NCBI RefSeq assembly: GCF_000245815.1
Contig: NZ_JH601103.1
Location: forward strand, 1,265,438 to 1,329,437
Length of the DNA stretch: 64,000 nucleotides
Direction: 5' to 3'
Origin: Dolosigranulum pigrum ATCC 51524
GTDB taxonomy: Bacteria; Bacillota; Bacilli; Lactobacillales; Carnobacteriaceae_A
A program made the position numbers and the translations under genes. Every line of letters starts with the position of its first letter. The stretch's first letter is position 1. Under the pieces are notes generated by a model. That model saw only the letters and a list, made by a program, of their open reading frames with translations. It searched no databases and was not told where the DNA came from. Shown here piece after piece: positions 30,912 through 38,270 of this stretch.

Positions 30912-30942
30912 AAAAATAGCACCCACCCATTAAGGTAGATGC
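30912..30942 (-). terminator. terminator after the 65-residue orphan gene
   Basis: The minus strand reads GCATCTACC, a short loop, GGGTGGGTGC, then TATTTTTG (stem with two G-T pairs). A close relative of this element follows the next orphan unit at 31645-31680. Confidence 0.7.
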
Positions 30943-30966
30943 TTTATATTTAATTTATACTACTGA

Positions 30967-31164
30967 TTATTCGTCTACAATGATAACGTCAAACCCTAAT
31001 TCTGGTCGGATCTGATCCAACAACTCAAATACCTCTTTCGGAGTATCATCTTGAAATATATATAACATATCATCATTTTTATCGAATTTTATTCGTTTAA
31101 TCCATGGATCAATTTTATCAAAGAAAACCATTGTTTCATTATTCGGTTTCACGTCCATGTCCAT
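30967..31164 (-). CDS. small acidic orphan protein, copy A of a tandem pair
   Basis: 65 residues, soluble, acidic, no signal or membrane segment. I do not recognise a family. It is clearly homologous to the protein at 31332-31514: both start MD, share K-x-NNET, a central PW, and an aromatic-rich (Y-F/I-F) strand before a TP-x5-ELL/ELF helix. Small, diverging, tandem acidic proteins of this sort are often immunity proteins of polymorphic toxins, but no toxin gene is adjacent, so that is only a guess. ATG with AAGGAG upstream. Confidence 0.6.
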   Translation of the reverse strand: MDMDVKPNNETMVFFDKIDPWIKRIKFDKNDDMLYIFQDDTPKEVFELLDQIRPELGFDVIIVDE

Positions 31165-31331
31165 ATTTCAGTACTCCTTCTACTTTACTTAATAATATTT
31201 ATTCAATATGTTACCTAATTTACCCTAATTATTAACTTTAAAAATTAGTTTACTTTTAATTTTTTAGTAATTCTTTATTCTGTCTCATATTCATATTAGT
31301 AACTTCCTGATAACTACTAAGAATCCCTATA

Positions 31332-31514
31332 TCAATTAATCTTAAATTCAACTTCGGACTTTATTTCTTCAAATAGTTCTAGTATATAGTCTGGTGTATT
31401 TTCTTTGAAAAAATACGTAGTTCCACCATTTTCTTCTATTTCTTTAGATGCCCATGGTAACACTATTCTTATAAAAGTTAACGTTTCATTATTCATTTTT
31501 GTCATAATATCCAT
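31332..31514 (-). CDS. small acidic orphan protein, copy B of a tandem pair
   Basis: 60 residues, homologous to the preceding 65-residue protein (MNNET, PW, YFF, ENTPDYILELFEEI). A longer frame begins at 31550, but the ATG at 31514 has AGAGAGG nine bases upstream and gives the same N-terminus as its partner. No family recognised and no membrane segment. Its strong divergence from copy A points to an old or fast-evolving duplication. Confidence 0.6.
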   Translation of the reverse strand: MDIMTKMNNETLTFIRIVLPWASKEIEENGGTTYFFKENTPDYILELFEEIKSEVEFKIN

Positions 31515-31644
31515 AGTAAAGCGCCTCTCTAACTTTATCTGGCAAGTCAAATAGTTTTTTCCACTTCATTTAAAGCCCTTTCTTATCTATCAACTTCATT
31601 GTACACCTTTTTTCCTCATTAATCTAGTTCCAACTGATATTTAT

Positions 31645-31680
31645 GCAAAAAAATTAGCACCTACCCACTCGGATAGATGC
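31645..31680 (-). terminator. terminator after the 84-residue orphan gene
   Basis: The minus strand reads GCATCTATCC, loop, GGGTAGGTGC, then TAATTTTTTT. It is similar in sequence to the terminator at 30912-30942, as if the whole gene-plus-terminator unit had been duplicated. Confidence 0.7.
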
Positions 31681-31703
31681 TTGATTATTTAATTTCATTT
31701 GTG

Positions 31704-31958
31704 TTAATCATAAAATACGTATTTATTTGTCTCAATACGTTTTCTTTTTTCTTCACTATCATACCCATATTCATCGGCGAAATAATCATATTTATCTGCG
31801 ATACATTTGTCTAATTTTTCTTCGAATTGGTCACTTTCTTTTTGAGGACCAATGATTGCTGCTTTTGGATACATTGGATATACCAAAAGATATCCGAAAA
31901 TATCTGCAAATTTTCGATTTTTTTTATTCACTCTTTTCCAACTATCTAACACTTCCAT
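31704..31958 (-). CDS. small hypothetical protein
   Basis: 84 residues, charged, with a short hydrophobic stretch in the middle (IFGYLLVYPMYPKAAIIG) and a highly charged, Tyr/Asp-rich C-terminal half (KYDYFADEYGYD). No family recognised. It is the first gene of a run of three orphan genes on the minus strand, has its own good promoter, and AAGGG shortly before the ATG. Confidence 0.6.
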   Translation of the reverse strand: MEVLDSWKRVNKKNRKFADIFGYLLVYPMYPKAAIIGPQKESDQFEEKLDKCIADKYDYFADEYGYDSEEKRKRIETNKYVFYD

Positions 31959-31993
31959 TAGCCCTTGACCTCTTTGATTTTATCTATAATATA

Positions 31994-32022
31994 ATTATAA
32001 CTTATAGGGAAATGCTTCTCAA
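31994..32022 (-). promoter_or_regulatory. promoter of the small orphan gene run
   Basis: Minus-strand TTGAGA (32017-32022), 17-base spacer, TATAAT (31994-31999), about 35 bases before the 84-codon gene. Confidence 0.7.
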
Positions 32023-32095
32023 GCAAATTACGTCTGTACTGCTTTCCATTAACACTTGTAAATACAGCCATAGTCTTACTGGACACTTCACTACA

Positions 32096-32125
32096 TTGGC
32101 ATAGCGACGGGAAATGTGATAATAT
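32096..32125 (+). promoter_or_regulatory. promoter of nnrD
   Basis: TTGGCA (32096-32101), 18 bases, TAATAT (32120-32125), about 45 bases before the chosen nnrD start. Confidence 0.6.
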
Positions 32126-32169
32126 AGGGGTGACTTTATTAGGACAAGAGAATGCTGAGGGGTGAGCGC

Positions 32170-33048
32170 ATGCGAGAGATTACAAGTGAATTAGTACGGG
32201 CATGGTTGCCGGAGCGTGAGGATAATAGTTATAAAGGAACGTATGGGCGGGTGTTATTAATCGGCGGCTCGTCTCAGATGACGGGAGCAATTATTCTAGC
32301 AGCGCGCGCATGTGTACACGCTGGAGCAGGTCTGACTACCGTAGCAACTCACTTGAGTGGCTTCTCCGCTATTCATAGTGCCCAACCAGAAATGATGTGC
32401 GTGGATATGCATGATACGGACGCCTTAACCGAACAAATCAACGCCGCAGATACCATCTTAATCGGCCCAGGTCTAGGTCGCAGTCCGCAAGCCAAAACCG
32501 TTTTCCAACACACGTGGGAAACCGTCTCCAGCCACCAAACATTCATTATCGATGCAGATGGGCTCTACTATTATGCCCAATTAGACCATCAAGCGCATCC
32601 CGCTCAACTCATTCTCACACCACATCTAGGCGAATGGGAACGTATCACGGGACTTACTCCCGATGCACAAGACCCTTCACAGAACAAAGCCTGGCGCGAT
32701 CAACTTGACGCAATCATTGTCTTGAAGCAGCACCGAACCGAAGTTTATTGTTCAGATCACATCTGGACGAATACAGCGGGCAATCCCGGGATGGCAACGG
32801 GTGGTATGGGCGATACATTAGCCGGAATGATTGCTGGATTATCCGGCCAATACAACCAACTGAACCGAGCCATCTTAAGTGCCGTCTTCTTACACAGCAC
32901 CATTGCAGATGAACTCTATCGCACTCAATATGTCGTCTTACCATCACGCTTAATTGATGCAATCCCTGAAACCATGCGTTCTTTGCATGTATCATCCACG
33001 ACGGTCAAACCAGCGAATTATTCACTCTGGTCAGAAACACCCCGCTAA
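32170..33048 (+). CDS. nnrD: ADP-dependent NAD(P)H-hydrate dehydratase
   Basis: Repairs damaged NADHX/NADPHX by ADP-dependent dehydration; YjeF C-terminal/carbohydrate-kinase-like fold. It has KGTYGRVLLIGGSSQMTGA, ILIGPGLGRSPQ, IIDADGLYYYAQ and the signature GNPGMATGGMGDTLAGMIAGL. About 292 residues, stand-alone, without the NnrE epimerase domain. The start is the ATG at 32170, with GAGGGGTGAG six bases upstream; the ATG at 32152 precedes that site. Confidence 0.93.
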   Translation: MREITSELVRAWLPEREDNSYKGTYGRVLLIGGSSQMTGAIILAARACVHAGAGLTTVATHLSGFSAIHSAQPEMMCVDMHDTDALTEQINAADTILIGPGLGRSPQAKTVFQHTWETVSSHQTFIIDADGLYYYAQLDHQAHPAQLILTPHLGEWERITGLTPDAQDPSQNKAWRDQLDAIIVLKQHRTEVYCSDHIWTNTAGNPGMATGGMGDTLAGMIAGLSGQYNQLNRAILSAVFLHSTIADELYRTQYVVLPSRLIDAIPETMRSLHVSSTTVKPANYSLWSETPR

Positions 33049-33087
33049 TCCCATTAATTTTTACACCTTAACAGAAAGGCAGATAAT

Positions 33088-33336
33088 ATGTCACGACGAA
33101 CCTTATATGGACTTACCTTACTCGGCTGGCCAGCTGGATACTTCAGTATGGCTTTCGCCCCACAACTTTATTTTTACGGCTGTATTCTACTCTTCGGCGT
33201 CATCCTCATCCAGACGCCAAGCCCCAACCGTGTCACCAATGAGCGCGACTTGGAACGCTCCCAGTTCACCTTACGCTTTCTCGTCTTCTTAACGCTATTT
33301 TACAGTATTTCTGGCATTATCGGTGCTTTCGCCTAA
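33088..33336 (+). CDS. small two- or three-helix membrane protein
   Basis: 82 residues with hydrophobic segments about 8-44 (two close spans) and 63-81, separated by a charged loop (NRVTNERDLERSQ). No family recognised. It begins 39 bases after nnrD with AGAAAGG before its ATG, so it is probably in the same transcript, and a terminator follows. The gene looks real: good ribosome site, membrane topology, terminator placement. Confidence 0.7.
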   Translation: MSRRTLYGLTLLGWPAGYFSMAFAPQLYFYGCILLFGVILIQTPSPNRVTNERDLERSQFTLRFLVFLTLFYSISGIIGAFA

Positions 33337-33356
33337 AACGCAACCCACTTAAATAA

Positions 33357-33394
33357 CCCGCTAACTTCTAAAAAAGTTGGCGGGCCATTTTTAT
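33357..33394. terminator. bidirectional terminator
   Basis: CCCGC-AACTT / AAGTT-GCGGG stem followed by CCATTTTTAT on the plus strand, between convergent genes. Confidence 0.8.
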
Positions 33395-33401
33395 ATCTAT
33401 A

Positions 33402-34121
33402 TTATGAGTCTTGCAATAACTGTACTTCTTCTGCAGTCAACGGACGATATTCACCGGGAGCTAGTGTCTCATCTAAGCTTAACTTACCCATCTTCAAGCG
33501 CTTCAAGAACTGCACTTCCTTATCTACTGCTTCGAACATGCGCTTCACTTGGTGGAACTTTCCTTCTTGAATAATCAGCTCAATCTGTGAGTATACTTCT
33601 GCTTCATCAACCTCTAAGATCGTCAACTCACCCGGAAGCGTCTCATAGCCATCGTCCAACGTCAGACCTTCCGCGAACGCTGCCACATCGGACTCATCCA
33701 CAAGCCCTTCCACTACTGCAAAGTACGCCTTCGATACATGACGATTCGGCGATGTTAAGTGATGCGTCAACTTCCCATCATTGGTCAGAATCAGCAACCC
33801 TTCCGTATCCAAGTCCAAGCGCCCAACTGGATGGGGCTCATGATACATATCACTCGGCTCCAACAAATCCAAGACCGTCTCATGCATGCGGTCCTCAGTC
33901 GCACTAATCACTCCTGCTGGCTTATTCAACATGAAGTAGACGAATTCCTGATAATTCACCACCACATTCTGTACGCGAATTTCCTGCTTATCTGGATCCA
34001 CATGCTGCCCGTGATCAATCACAACTTCCCCATCAACTTGCACTAATTCATCCTTAATAATTCCTCGCACTTGCTTGCGCGTCCCAAACCCACTATGGGC
34101 CAATAACTTATCTAACCTCAT
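33402..34121 (-). CDS. rsuA: RsuA-family 16S rRNA pseudouridine synthase
   Basis: 239 residues. The N-terminal S4 RNA-binding domain (RLDKLLAHSGFGTRKQVRGII) is followed by the synthase domain with LNKPAGVISAT and the catalytic-Asp motif GRLDLDTEGLLILTNDG, then FHQVKRMFEAV. The single-S4, short form fits RsuA (16S U516) better than RluB/RluE, though the exact target nucleotide is inferred. The coding sequence is visibly GC-richer than most of the window, like the polymerase gene next to it. Confidence 0.9.
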   Translation of the reverse strand: MRLDKLLAHSGFGTRKQVRGIIKDELVQVDGEVVIDHGQHVDPDKQEIRVQNVVVNYQEFVYFMLNKPAGVISATEDRMHETVLDLLEPSDMYHEPHPVGRLDLDTEGLLILTNDGKLTHHLTSPNRHVSKAYFAVVEGLVDESDVAAFAEGLTLDDGYETLPGELTILEVDEAEVYSQIELIIQEGKFHQVKRMFEAVDKEVQFLKRLKMGKLSLDETLAPGEYRPLTAEEVQLLQDS

Positions 34122-34200
34122 CCTATCACCTCTTCCCTATTGTATCACAAAACACCCCCTCACGTCAGTTGACATTTTCTCTTTAAACACTTATTCTCCC

Positions 34201-34229
34201 TTGACTACACAAACATTTGTTCGTATAAT
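34201..34229 (+). promoter_or_regulatory. promoter of the Y-family polymerase gene
   Basis: TTGACT (34201-34206), exactly 17 bases, TATAAT (34224-34229). A LexA-like box fills the spacer. A second promoter-like pair (TTGACA 34169-34174, TATTCT 34192-34197) lies just upstream. Confidence 0.85.
34210..34223 (+). promoter_or_regulatory. LexA/DinR SOS box 1
   Basis: CAAACATTTGTTCG fits the Gram-positive DinR/LexA box (CGAACRNRYGTTYC) at most positions and sits between the -35 and -10 boxes, ideal for repression. Confidence 0.75.
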
Positions 34230-34242
34230 AAACTTAATAAAA

Positions 34243-34256
34243 CAAACAAATGTTCT
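34243..34256 (+). promoter_or_regulatory. LexA/DinR SOS box 2
   Basis: CAAACAAATGTTCT is a second, weaker DinR-like site 33 bases after the first, between the -10 box and the ribosome binding site. Confidence 0.55.
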
Positions 34257-34273
34257 CTTTAGGTGGTGGAATT

Positions 34274-35578
34274 ATGACTCGTCCGATAATTAAAATGCGC
34301 TACGAACAAGAACCGGTACGTGATATTCTCTGCATCGATGTGAAGTCCTTCTTCGCCAGCGTGGAGGCGGTAGAACGACGCATTCATCCACTGAAAGCGA
34401 TGATTGCCGTTGTCAGCAAGCCCAATCGTGAGGGTGGCTTAGTACTCGCCTCTTCTCCTCGCGTGAAGGAACGCTACGGCATTAAGACTGGCTCGCGTGT
34501 CTATGACATTCCCAAGTATGCTCAAATCCAGATCGTCGAACCACGCATGGCCTTATACTTGCAGAAGAACTTAGAGATTGTCCAAATCTTCCGCCAATAT
34601 GTGCCTGACGAAGATCTACATATCTACAGTATCGATGAATCGTTCCTTGACGTGACAGGTTCCAAGCAACTATTCGGACATGCGGTTGAGATCGCCCACA
34701 AGATCCAGCGCCAGATCTTCCGTGAACTACATCTCGTCACCACAGTTGGCATTGGGGACAACCCTTTGCTGGCTAAGCTTGCCCTCGACCAAGAAGCCAA
34801 GTACAACGCTCCCACTTACCGGGCAACTTGGCACTATCAAGATGTCGAAGAAAAACTGTGGCCCATTACACCGCTCTCGGACTTCTGGGGCATTGGCAAG
34901 CAGACCGAACGCACGCTACATCAACTTGGTATCCGCAGTATTTATGACTTAGCCCAAGCTGATTTAACGCTGCTGAAGCGAAAATTCGGCGTTATGGGCG
35001 AACAACTCTTCTTCCACGCACACGGCATTGACCGTACTAGACTGTCCGACGTTTATCGTCCGTCCAGCACGTCTTTCTCTAAGAATCAAATCTTAGACCG
35101 CGACTACACTGATCCACGCGAAGTCGAACTCGTTATTCGAGAGATGACCGAAGCAATCGCTCTACGTCTACGCCAACATCAGCAAGTCACTCGTCTTATC
35201 TCACTCGGCATTGGCTATAGTAAACATTGCGAAGCATCCGGATTTCGCCGTCAGATGAGCATCGATGCGACGGACTCAACCCAGCGCCTAATCCAATATG
35301 CACTACAGCTATTCAACCAATATTACGATCATCACCCTGTCCGCACCGTCAATATCTCGCTGGGAAAACGCCAATCCAAGCAATTCACCCAGCTCGACTT
35401 ATTCACTGCCCCCGATGAAGTCCTGCGCGATGAACGACTCGATGACGTCATTGACAGCATCCGTCAACGCTTCGGCTACACCTCGCTCCTGCACGCCAGC
35501 AGCTTACTCCAAGGCGGCACTGCCATCAAGCGGAGCAAACTTCTCGGTGGCCACCAAGCCAACACCAACACCGACTAA
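34274..35578 (+). CDS. Y-family translesion DNA polymerase (UmuC/UvrX-like)
   Basis: About 434 residues. Error-prone polymerase that replicates across damaged bases. The palm motif ILCIDVKSFFASVEA carries the first metal Asp; SIDESFLDVTG carries the second acidic pair; the thumb/HhH part has FWGIGKQTERTLHQLGI; a little-finger domain follows. It resembles the plasmid/phage-type UvrX/YqjW polymerases of Firmicutes rather than DinB. An upstream ATG at 34250 falls within SOS box 2, whereas the ATG at 34274 follows AGGTGGTGG, so the latter is used. The gene is GC-rich compared with the window. A YolD-like gene follows, the usual partner. Confidence 0.92.
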   Translation: MTRPIIKMRYEQEPVRDILCIDVKSFFASVEAVERRIHPLKAMIAVVSKPNREGGLVLASSPRVKERYGIKTGSRVYDIPKYAQIQIVEPRMALYLQKNLEIVQIFRQYVPDEDLHIYSIDESFLDVTGSKQLFGHAVEIAHKIQRQIFRELHLVTTVGIGDNPLLAKLALDQEAKYNAPTYRATWHYQDVEEKLWPITPLSDFWGIGKQTERTLHQLGIRSIYDLAQADLTLLKRKFGVMGEQLFFHAHGIDRTRLSDVYRPSSTSFSKNQILDRDYTDPREVELVIREMTEAIALRLRQHQQVTRLISLGIGYSKHCEASGFRRQMSIDATDSTQRLIQYALQLFNQYYDHHPVRTVNISLGKRQSKQFTQLDLFTAPDEVLRDERLDDVIDSIRQRFGYTSLLHASSLLQGGTAIKRSKLLGGHQANTNTD

Positions 35579-35623
35579 CTGACTAACTCATGAACAAAAA
35601 CCAACAGAAAGGACTGACCAACC

Positions 35624-35812
35624 ATGAATGTCATCTACTACACCCCCGACGAACTCGGCTACACCGACCGTGGCAAGCAGAAGTGGATCGGCCTCATGCT
35701 CTCTGACCACACCGACGCCCTTAACCAACTCTTCGAACATGACCATGTGTACCAAGCTGACAGCTGGGAAACTAAAAATTTTCAAGATGAACAGCGGAAT
35801 GGACGGAAATGA
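35624..35812 (+). CDS. YolD-like protein, short
   Basis: 62 residues. The stretch YTDRGKQKWIGLMLSDHTDAL matches the YolD-like motif (DRGxxKWxxxMLxEHxxxL), a small protein family encoded beside Y-family polymerases in Firmicutes and thought to modulate them. The usual members are about 100-120 residues; this one ends soon after the core (NFQDEQRNGRK), and base composition turns AT-rich near 35770, so the 3' end may have been lost. Start ATG with AGAAAGGA upstream, 45 bases after the polymerase stop. Confidence 0.7.
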   Translation: MNVIYYTPDELGYTDRGKQKWIGLMLSDHTDALNQLFEHDHVYQADSWETKNFQDEQRNGRK

Positions 35813-35819
35813 AGGTGCC

Positions 35820-35860
35820 AAAAAAGCTCACTAACCTTAATATGGTGGGAGTGAGCTTTT
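35820..35860. terminator. terminator of the polymerase operon
   Basis: AAAAAGCTCACT and AGTGAGCTTTT arms with further partial pairing inside. It can serve both strands, between the convergent YolD-like and MazG-like genes. Confidence 0.8.
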
Positions 35861-35883
35861 GATTTGTTTTATTATAGTTTATA

Positions 35884-36183
35884 TTAATCATTAACTGGAT
35901 ATTTTTGTGCATTCTTCTTCATTTTTTCTACAATAATAGTATCTAAGTCTACATCTAGCTTATTTGCAATTGTAATTGCATAAATTAAAATATCAGCTAA
36001 CTCATCCTTCATATCTTGATAGTGCTCTTTAGCTGCTTCCTCAGGATTTTTCCATTGAAAAAGTTCCAATAATTCTGTTGCTTCGAGTGTCAAAGATAAC
36101 GATAAATCTTTTAAATTATGATGCTGCTCCCAATTTCGCTCTTTATGAAATTGTTTAATTAATTCAATTGTACTTTGTTTCAT
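35884..36183 (-). CDS. MazG-like nucleotide pyrophosphohydrolase
   Basis: About 99 residues, all-alpha NTP pyrophosphatase. The metal-binding pattern is LTLEATELLELFQWK (E-x2-E) followed by MKDELADILIYAITIANKLD (E-x2-D), as in the small iMazG/RS21-C6 (dCTP pyrophosphatase) group. The ATG at 36183 overlaps, as TGATG, the stop of an upstream DUF2075-helicase fragment. MazG-like domains are known beside DUF2075 proteins, and the coupling fits. It is probably a house-cleaning or defence-associated NTPase; substrate not readable. Confidence 0.85.
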   Translation of the reverse strand: MKQSTIELIKQFHKERNWEQHHNLKDLSLSLTLEATELLELFQWKNPEEAAKEHYQDMKDELADILIYAITIANKLDVDLDTIIVEKMKKNAQKYPVND

Positions 36184-36314
36184 CAATTGTTTTTCCTTTC
36201 TTTACTGGCATTCAGTAGAGCATTTTGAAGTTCTTCATCTACTGCATAAATATATAACCCATCAATTCCTCGAGTTAATAGTACATTTACATGATAGCTC
36301 ACCTCCTTATAACA
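36183..36314 (-). pseudogene. C-terminal remnant of a DUF2075 (Schlafen-group/SF1-like) helicase
   Basis: A 43-codon open stretch, with no start codon of its own, reads KEVSYHVNVLLTRG then GLYIYAVDEEL, matching the last conserved block (Y-x-V-L-x-T-R-G, G-x-Y-x-Y) of DUF2075 helicases. The frame is closed upstream by TGA at 36315-36317, so the helicase body is gone. Its stop overlaps the MazG-like ATG. The IS66 remnant begins within 40 bases of the break, which suggests an IS-associated deletion. Confidence 0.7.
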
Positions 36315-36351
36315 TCATTATAACATAATAAGTTAGAAAATCATCAATTAT

Positions 36352-36708
36352 TTAAAATATAGAGCCGGTTTTTGCTGGATGTATAGAGGGAAATGGACTA
36401 AATCCGGTCAATAATAAATGGAAGGCCTCGGGGGATAATTCTTTTAACTCTTTACTGGTTCGGGGCCATTGGAACACCCCATTCTCAAGGCGTTTATACA
36501 ATAGATAAAATCCATCGGCATCCCAATACAAGGCTTTAAATCGATCGCGACTGGACCCACAGAACAAAAATAAAGCGGATGAAAAGGGATCATAATCATA
36601 GTCAGATCGGATGATTTCAGCTAATCCGTCAATTCCTTTTCTTAAATTAGTCTTTCCGCATACAATATAAATGTGATCGGCTACTTCGTAATTAATAATC
36701 ATGTTCAT
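36352..36708 (-). CDS. IS66 accessory protein TnpB (Orf2)
   Basis: 118 residues with the IS66 Orf2 signature: YIVCGKTNLRKGIDGLAEII, then ALFLFCGSSRDRFKALYWDADGF and LYKRLENGVFQWP. It appears full length (C-terminal FSPFPSIHPAKTGSIF matches the family's end). It overlaps tnpA by 17 bases, as usual in IS66. It is needed with TnpC for transposition in IS66; TnpC is missing here. Confidence 0.92.
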   Translation of the reverse strand: MNMIINYEVADHIYIVCGKTNLRKGIDGLAEIIRSDYDYDPFSSALFLFCGSSRDRFKALYWDADGFYLLYKRLENGVFQWPRTSKELKELSPEAFHLLLTGFSPFPSIHPAKTGSIF

Positions 36709-36865
36709 TCACCGCCTTTAATAAAATGCTCAACTGATCTAAGGAAATACGGTCATATACTATAAGGGACAACCCACGTGTTTTGATACTCATAATTTGA
36801 GTGGAGTTAAGTTTTTCGGAGTGAGTCTTGGGCTGTGTTACTTTGATAATTTCTGTTTTTGACAT
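36692..36865 (-). CDS. IS66 accessory protein TnpA (Orf1), short form
   Basis: 57 codons from the ATG at 36865: MSKTEIIKVT, a Ser/Lys-rich middle, SLIVYDRISLDQLSILLKAV. Position, size and overlap with tnpB fit the small first ORF of Gram-positive IS66 elements; similarity in sequence is weak. The ribosome binding site (AGAGGA) and the bases up to the start are locked in a perfect 14-bp hairpin. Confidence 0.65.
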   Translation of the reverse strand: MSKTEIIKVTQPKTHSEKLNSTQIMSIKTRGLSLIVYDRISLDQLSILLKAVNEHDY

Positions 36866-36922
36866 ACAAACAATCCTCTCAATAGTTTTGCCTTACATTA
36901 ACTATCTTAGAGGATTGTTTGT
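36866..36922 (-). promoter_or_regulatory. 14-bp perfect inverted repeat sequestering the tnpA ribosome binding site
   Basis: ACAAACAATCCTCT at 36866-36879 and AGAGGATTGTTTGT at 36909-36922 enclose 29 bases. In the mRNA the 3' arm contains AGAGGA and ends right at the ATG, so the folded form should block translation, particularly in transcripts that run in from outside. Confidence 0.7.
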
Positions 36923-37001
36923 GGTGGAACTAGTCGCCTAAATTATGGGCGCTTACGTTTTATTTGATTATTTGTAACCTAATCAACTGATAGTATTCTT
37001 C

Positions 37002-38180
37002 TTAATCATGACTTAAATCCATCGTTGTATGATTCATCCAACTTGTTGCTTTTACAATAATTTCAATTGCAAATTGATCTGTATGTGTCGCTGTAAGTTC
37101 ATAGACATCTTCAAAGAAATCCATTACATCCTGTACTGATCCTGATAAATTTGTACCGTATATATCTAGATCTTGTATAACTAATCCTCGGTTCTTTCCT
37201 TCATCTCTTGCTTGTTGAATAACATCATGGTACTGATCAATACCTAGTGGAAACAATGAAAAACGAGCAATCACATCAAAATCAATATCTTCTATCGCAG
37301 ATTGATTCACTCGTAATAACTTCTGATTCATTTGATCAGTATTACTATTCCGAATAGTCCCGACAAAAGCATTATACTGTTCCTCTTTGTATGAGTGAAG
37401 ATAGTAAGCCTTTATTACATCAAAAACAGCTGCTTGATTTCCACGGTAAGTCGTTGCAATATCATCCATTGCAGCTTCTACCGCAGAATTATCAACCTTT
37501 GACAAGACTTGGTTGATTACTTCCATATAGTTAACGGTCATAGGTGACGTTGTAATAGAAGCTTTTGTTGTAATGCCCATCTTCTTCTGTGATCGTTCTG
37601 AATGATAATCAATCTTAGGTGAATGCGTATAATATTTCAAATCAATAGCAAAGTGGTCAAAACTAGTTGCCAATTTAGCATAAACTTGTTCAATATATGC
37701 CGTGACATGTGAGAATTTCCCTCTAAGTTCATATTCTCCTTTAGATACTTGTGTGAGACCATTAAGTTCTTGGTCTATCGATAACAATTGATTATCTATA
37801 TCGTCTGTATCTTCATCACCCATCACATAGACAGAAAAACGACCAACGATATCAAAATCAATATTAGGAGTTTTTGCTTCATTTGGTCTTAAATTAGTTA
37901 CTTTTGGTGTAAAATCTATTTCTTTATCTTGCTTATCGCCATGAACAATTGCCGCTGTTAAAATAGCATGCTTACCTTCTTCATACATATAAATAAACCA
38001 AGCTTTATACGCATCAAATACTGATTCAATTCTTCCACGATACACTGATCCCATATGACTTGATGTATGTTCATATAATGCAGAGTGATCAATCTTTTTC
38101 ACTGCATCCATTACCGAGAATGAATCACTCATCTCCGAAATTGAAAAATATAATCCTGCAACATCATTCTTTCCCATCAT
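37002..38180 (-). CDS. tandem-duplicated YkoF-family thiamine/HMP-binding protein
   Basis: 392 residues, about twice the length of B. subtilis YkoF (about 200). Each half carries the YkoF pattern. First half: VAGLYFSISEMSDSF, YRGRIESVFDAYKAWFIYMY, FDIVGRFSVYVMG and an FDHFAIDLKYY end. Second half: NYMEVINQVLSKVD, YRGNQAAVFDVIKAYYLHSY, FDVIARFSLFPLG, TDQFAIEIIV. YkoF binds thiamine or its HMP moiety and in Bacillus accompanies the YkoEDC ECF-type transporter; none is adjacent here. The TPP riboswitch upstream supports a role in thiamine supply. AGGAGG lies five bases before ATG 38180 (eight before a second ATG). Confidence 0.85.
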   Translation of the reverse strand: MMGKNDVAGLYFSISEMSDSFSVMDAVKKIDHSALYEHTSSHMGSVYRGRIESVFDAYKAWFIYMYEEGKHAILTAAIVHGDKQDKEIDFTPKVTNLRPNEAKTPNIDFDIVGRFSVYVMGDEDTDDIDNQLLSIDQELNGLTQVSKGEYELRGKFSHVTAYIEQVYAKLATSFDHFAIDLKYYTHSPKIDYHSERSQKKMGITTKASITTSPMTVNYMEVINQVLSKVDNSAVEAAMDDIATTYRGNQAAVFDVIKAYYLHSYKEEQYNAFVGTIRNSNTDQMNQKLLRVNQSAIEDIDFDVIARFSLFPLGIDQYHDVIQQARDEGKNRGLVIQDLDIYGTNLSGSVQDVMDFFEDVYELTATHTDQFAIEIIVKATSWMNHTTMDLSHD

Positions 38181-38193
38181 AATTTCCTCCTAT

Positions 38194-38231
38194 AGTAAAA
38201 TAGACTACCTTCGCAAAGGAAAGTAGTCTAT
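38194..38231 (-). terminator. riboswitch expression-platform terminator
   Basis: The minus strand reads ATAGACTACTT, loop, AAGGTAGTCTAT, then TTTACT. It lies between the TPP aptamer and the ykoF ribosome binding site, as expected for a transcription-terminating OFF switch. Confidence 0.82.
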
Positions 38232-38270
38232 CCGTATTAATATTCTTAATTTTGTATAGAAAGAATAGAT

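Larger units (their letters stand above)
36352..36956 (-). mobile_element. IS66-family insertion sequence, partial (tnpA-tnpB only)
   Basis: The outer end at 36956 starts, on the minus strand, GTAAGCGCCC, the typical IS66 terminus. Two accessory ORFs follow in IS66 order. The large transposase gene (tnpC, about 1.5 kb in complete IS66 elements) is absent, and no matching right inverted repeat is visible near 36300-36360. The element is therefore a truncated copy, immobile on its own, sitting between ykoF and the helicase remnant. Confidence 0.85.

Noticed and set aside
35628..35834. 68-codon ORF overlapping the YolD-like gene
   Set aside because: It is Thr/Ser/Pro-rich out-of-frame translation; the overlapping frame carries the YolD-like DRG-x2-KW motif.
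36352..36956. Complete, mobile IS66 element
   Set aside because: The tnpC transposase gene and a right inverted repeat are missing.
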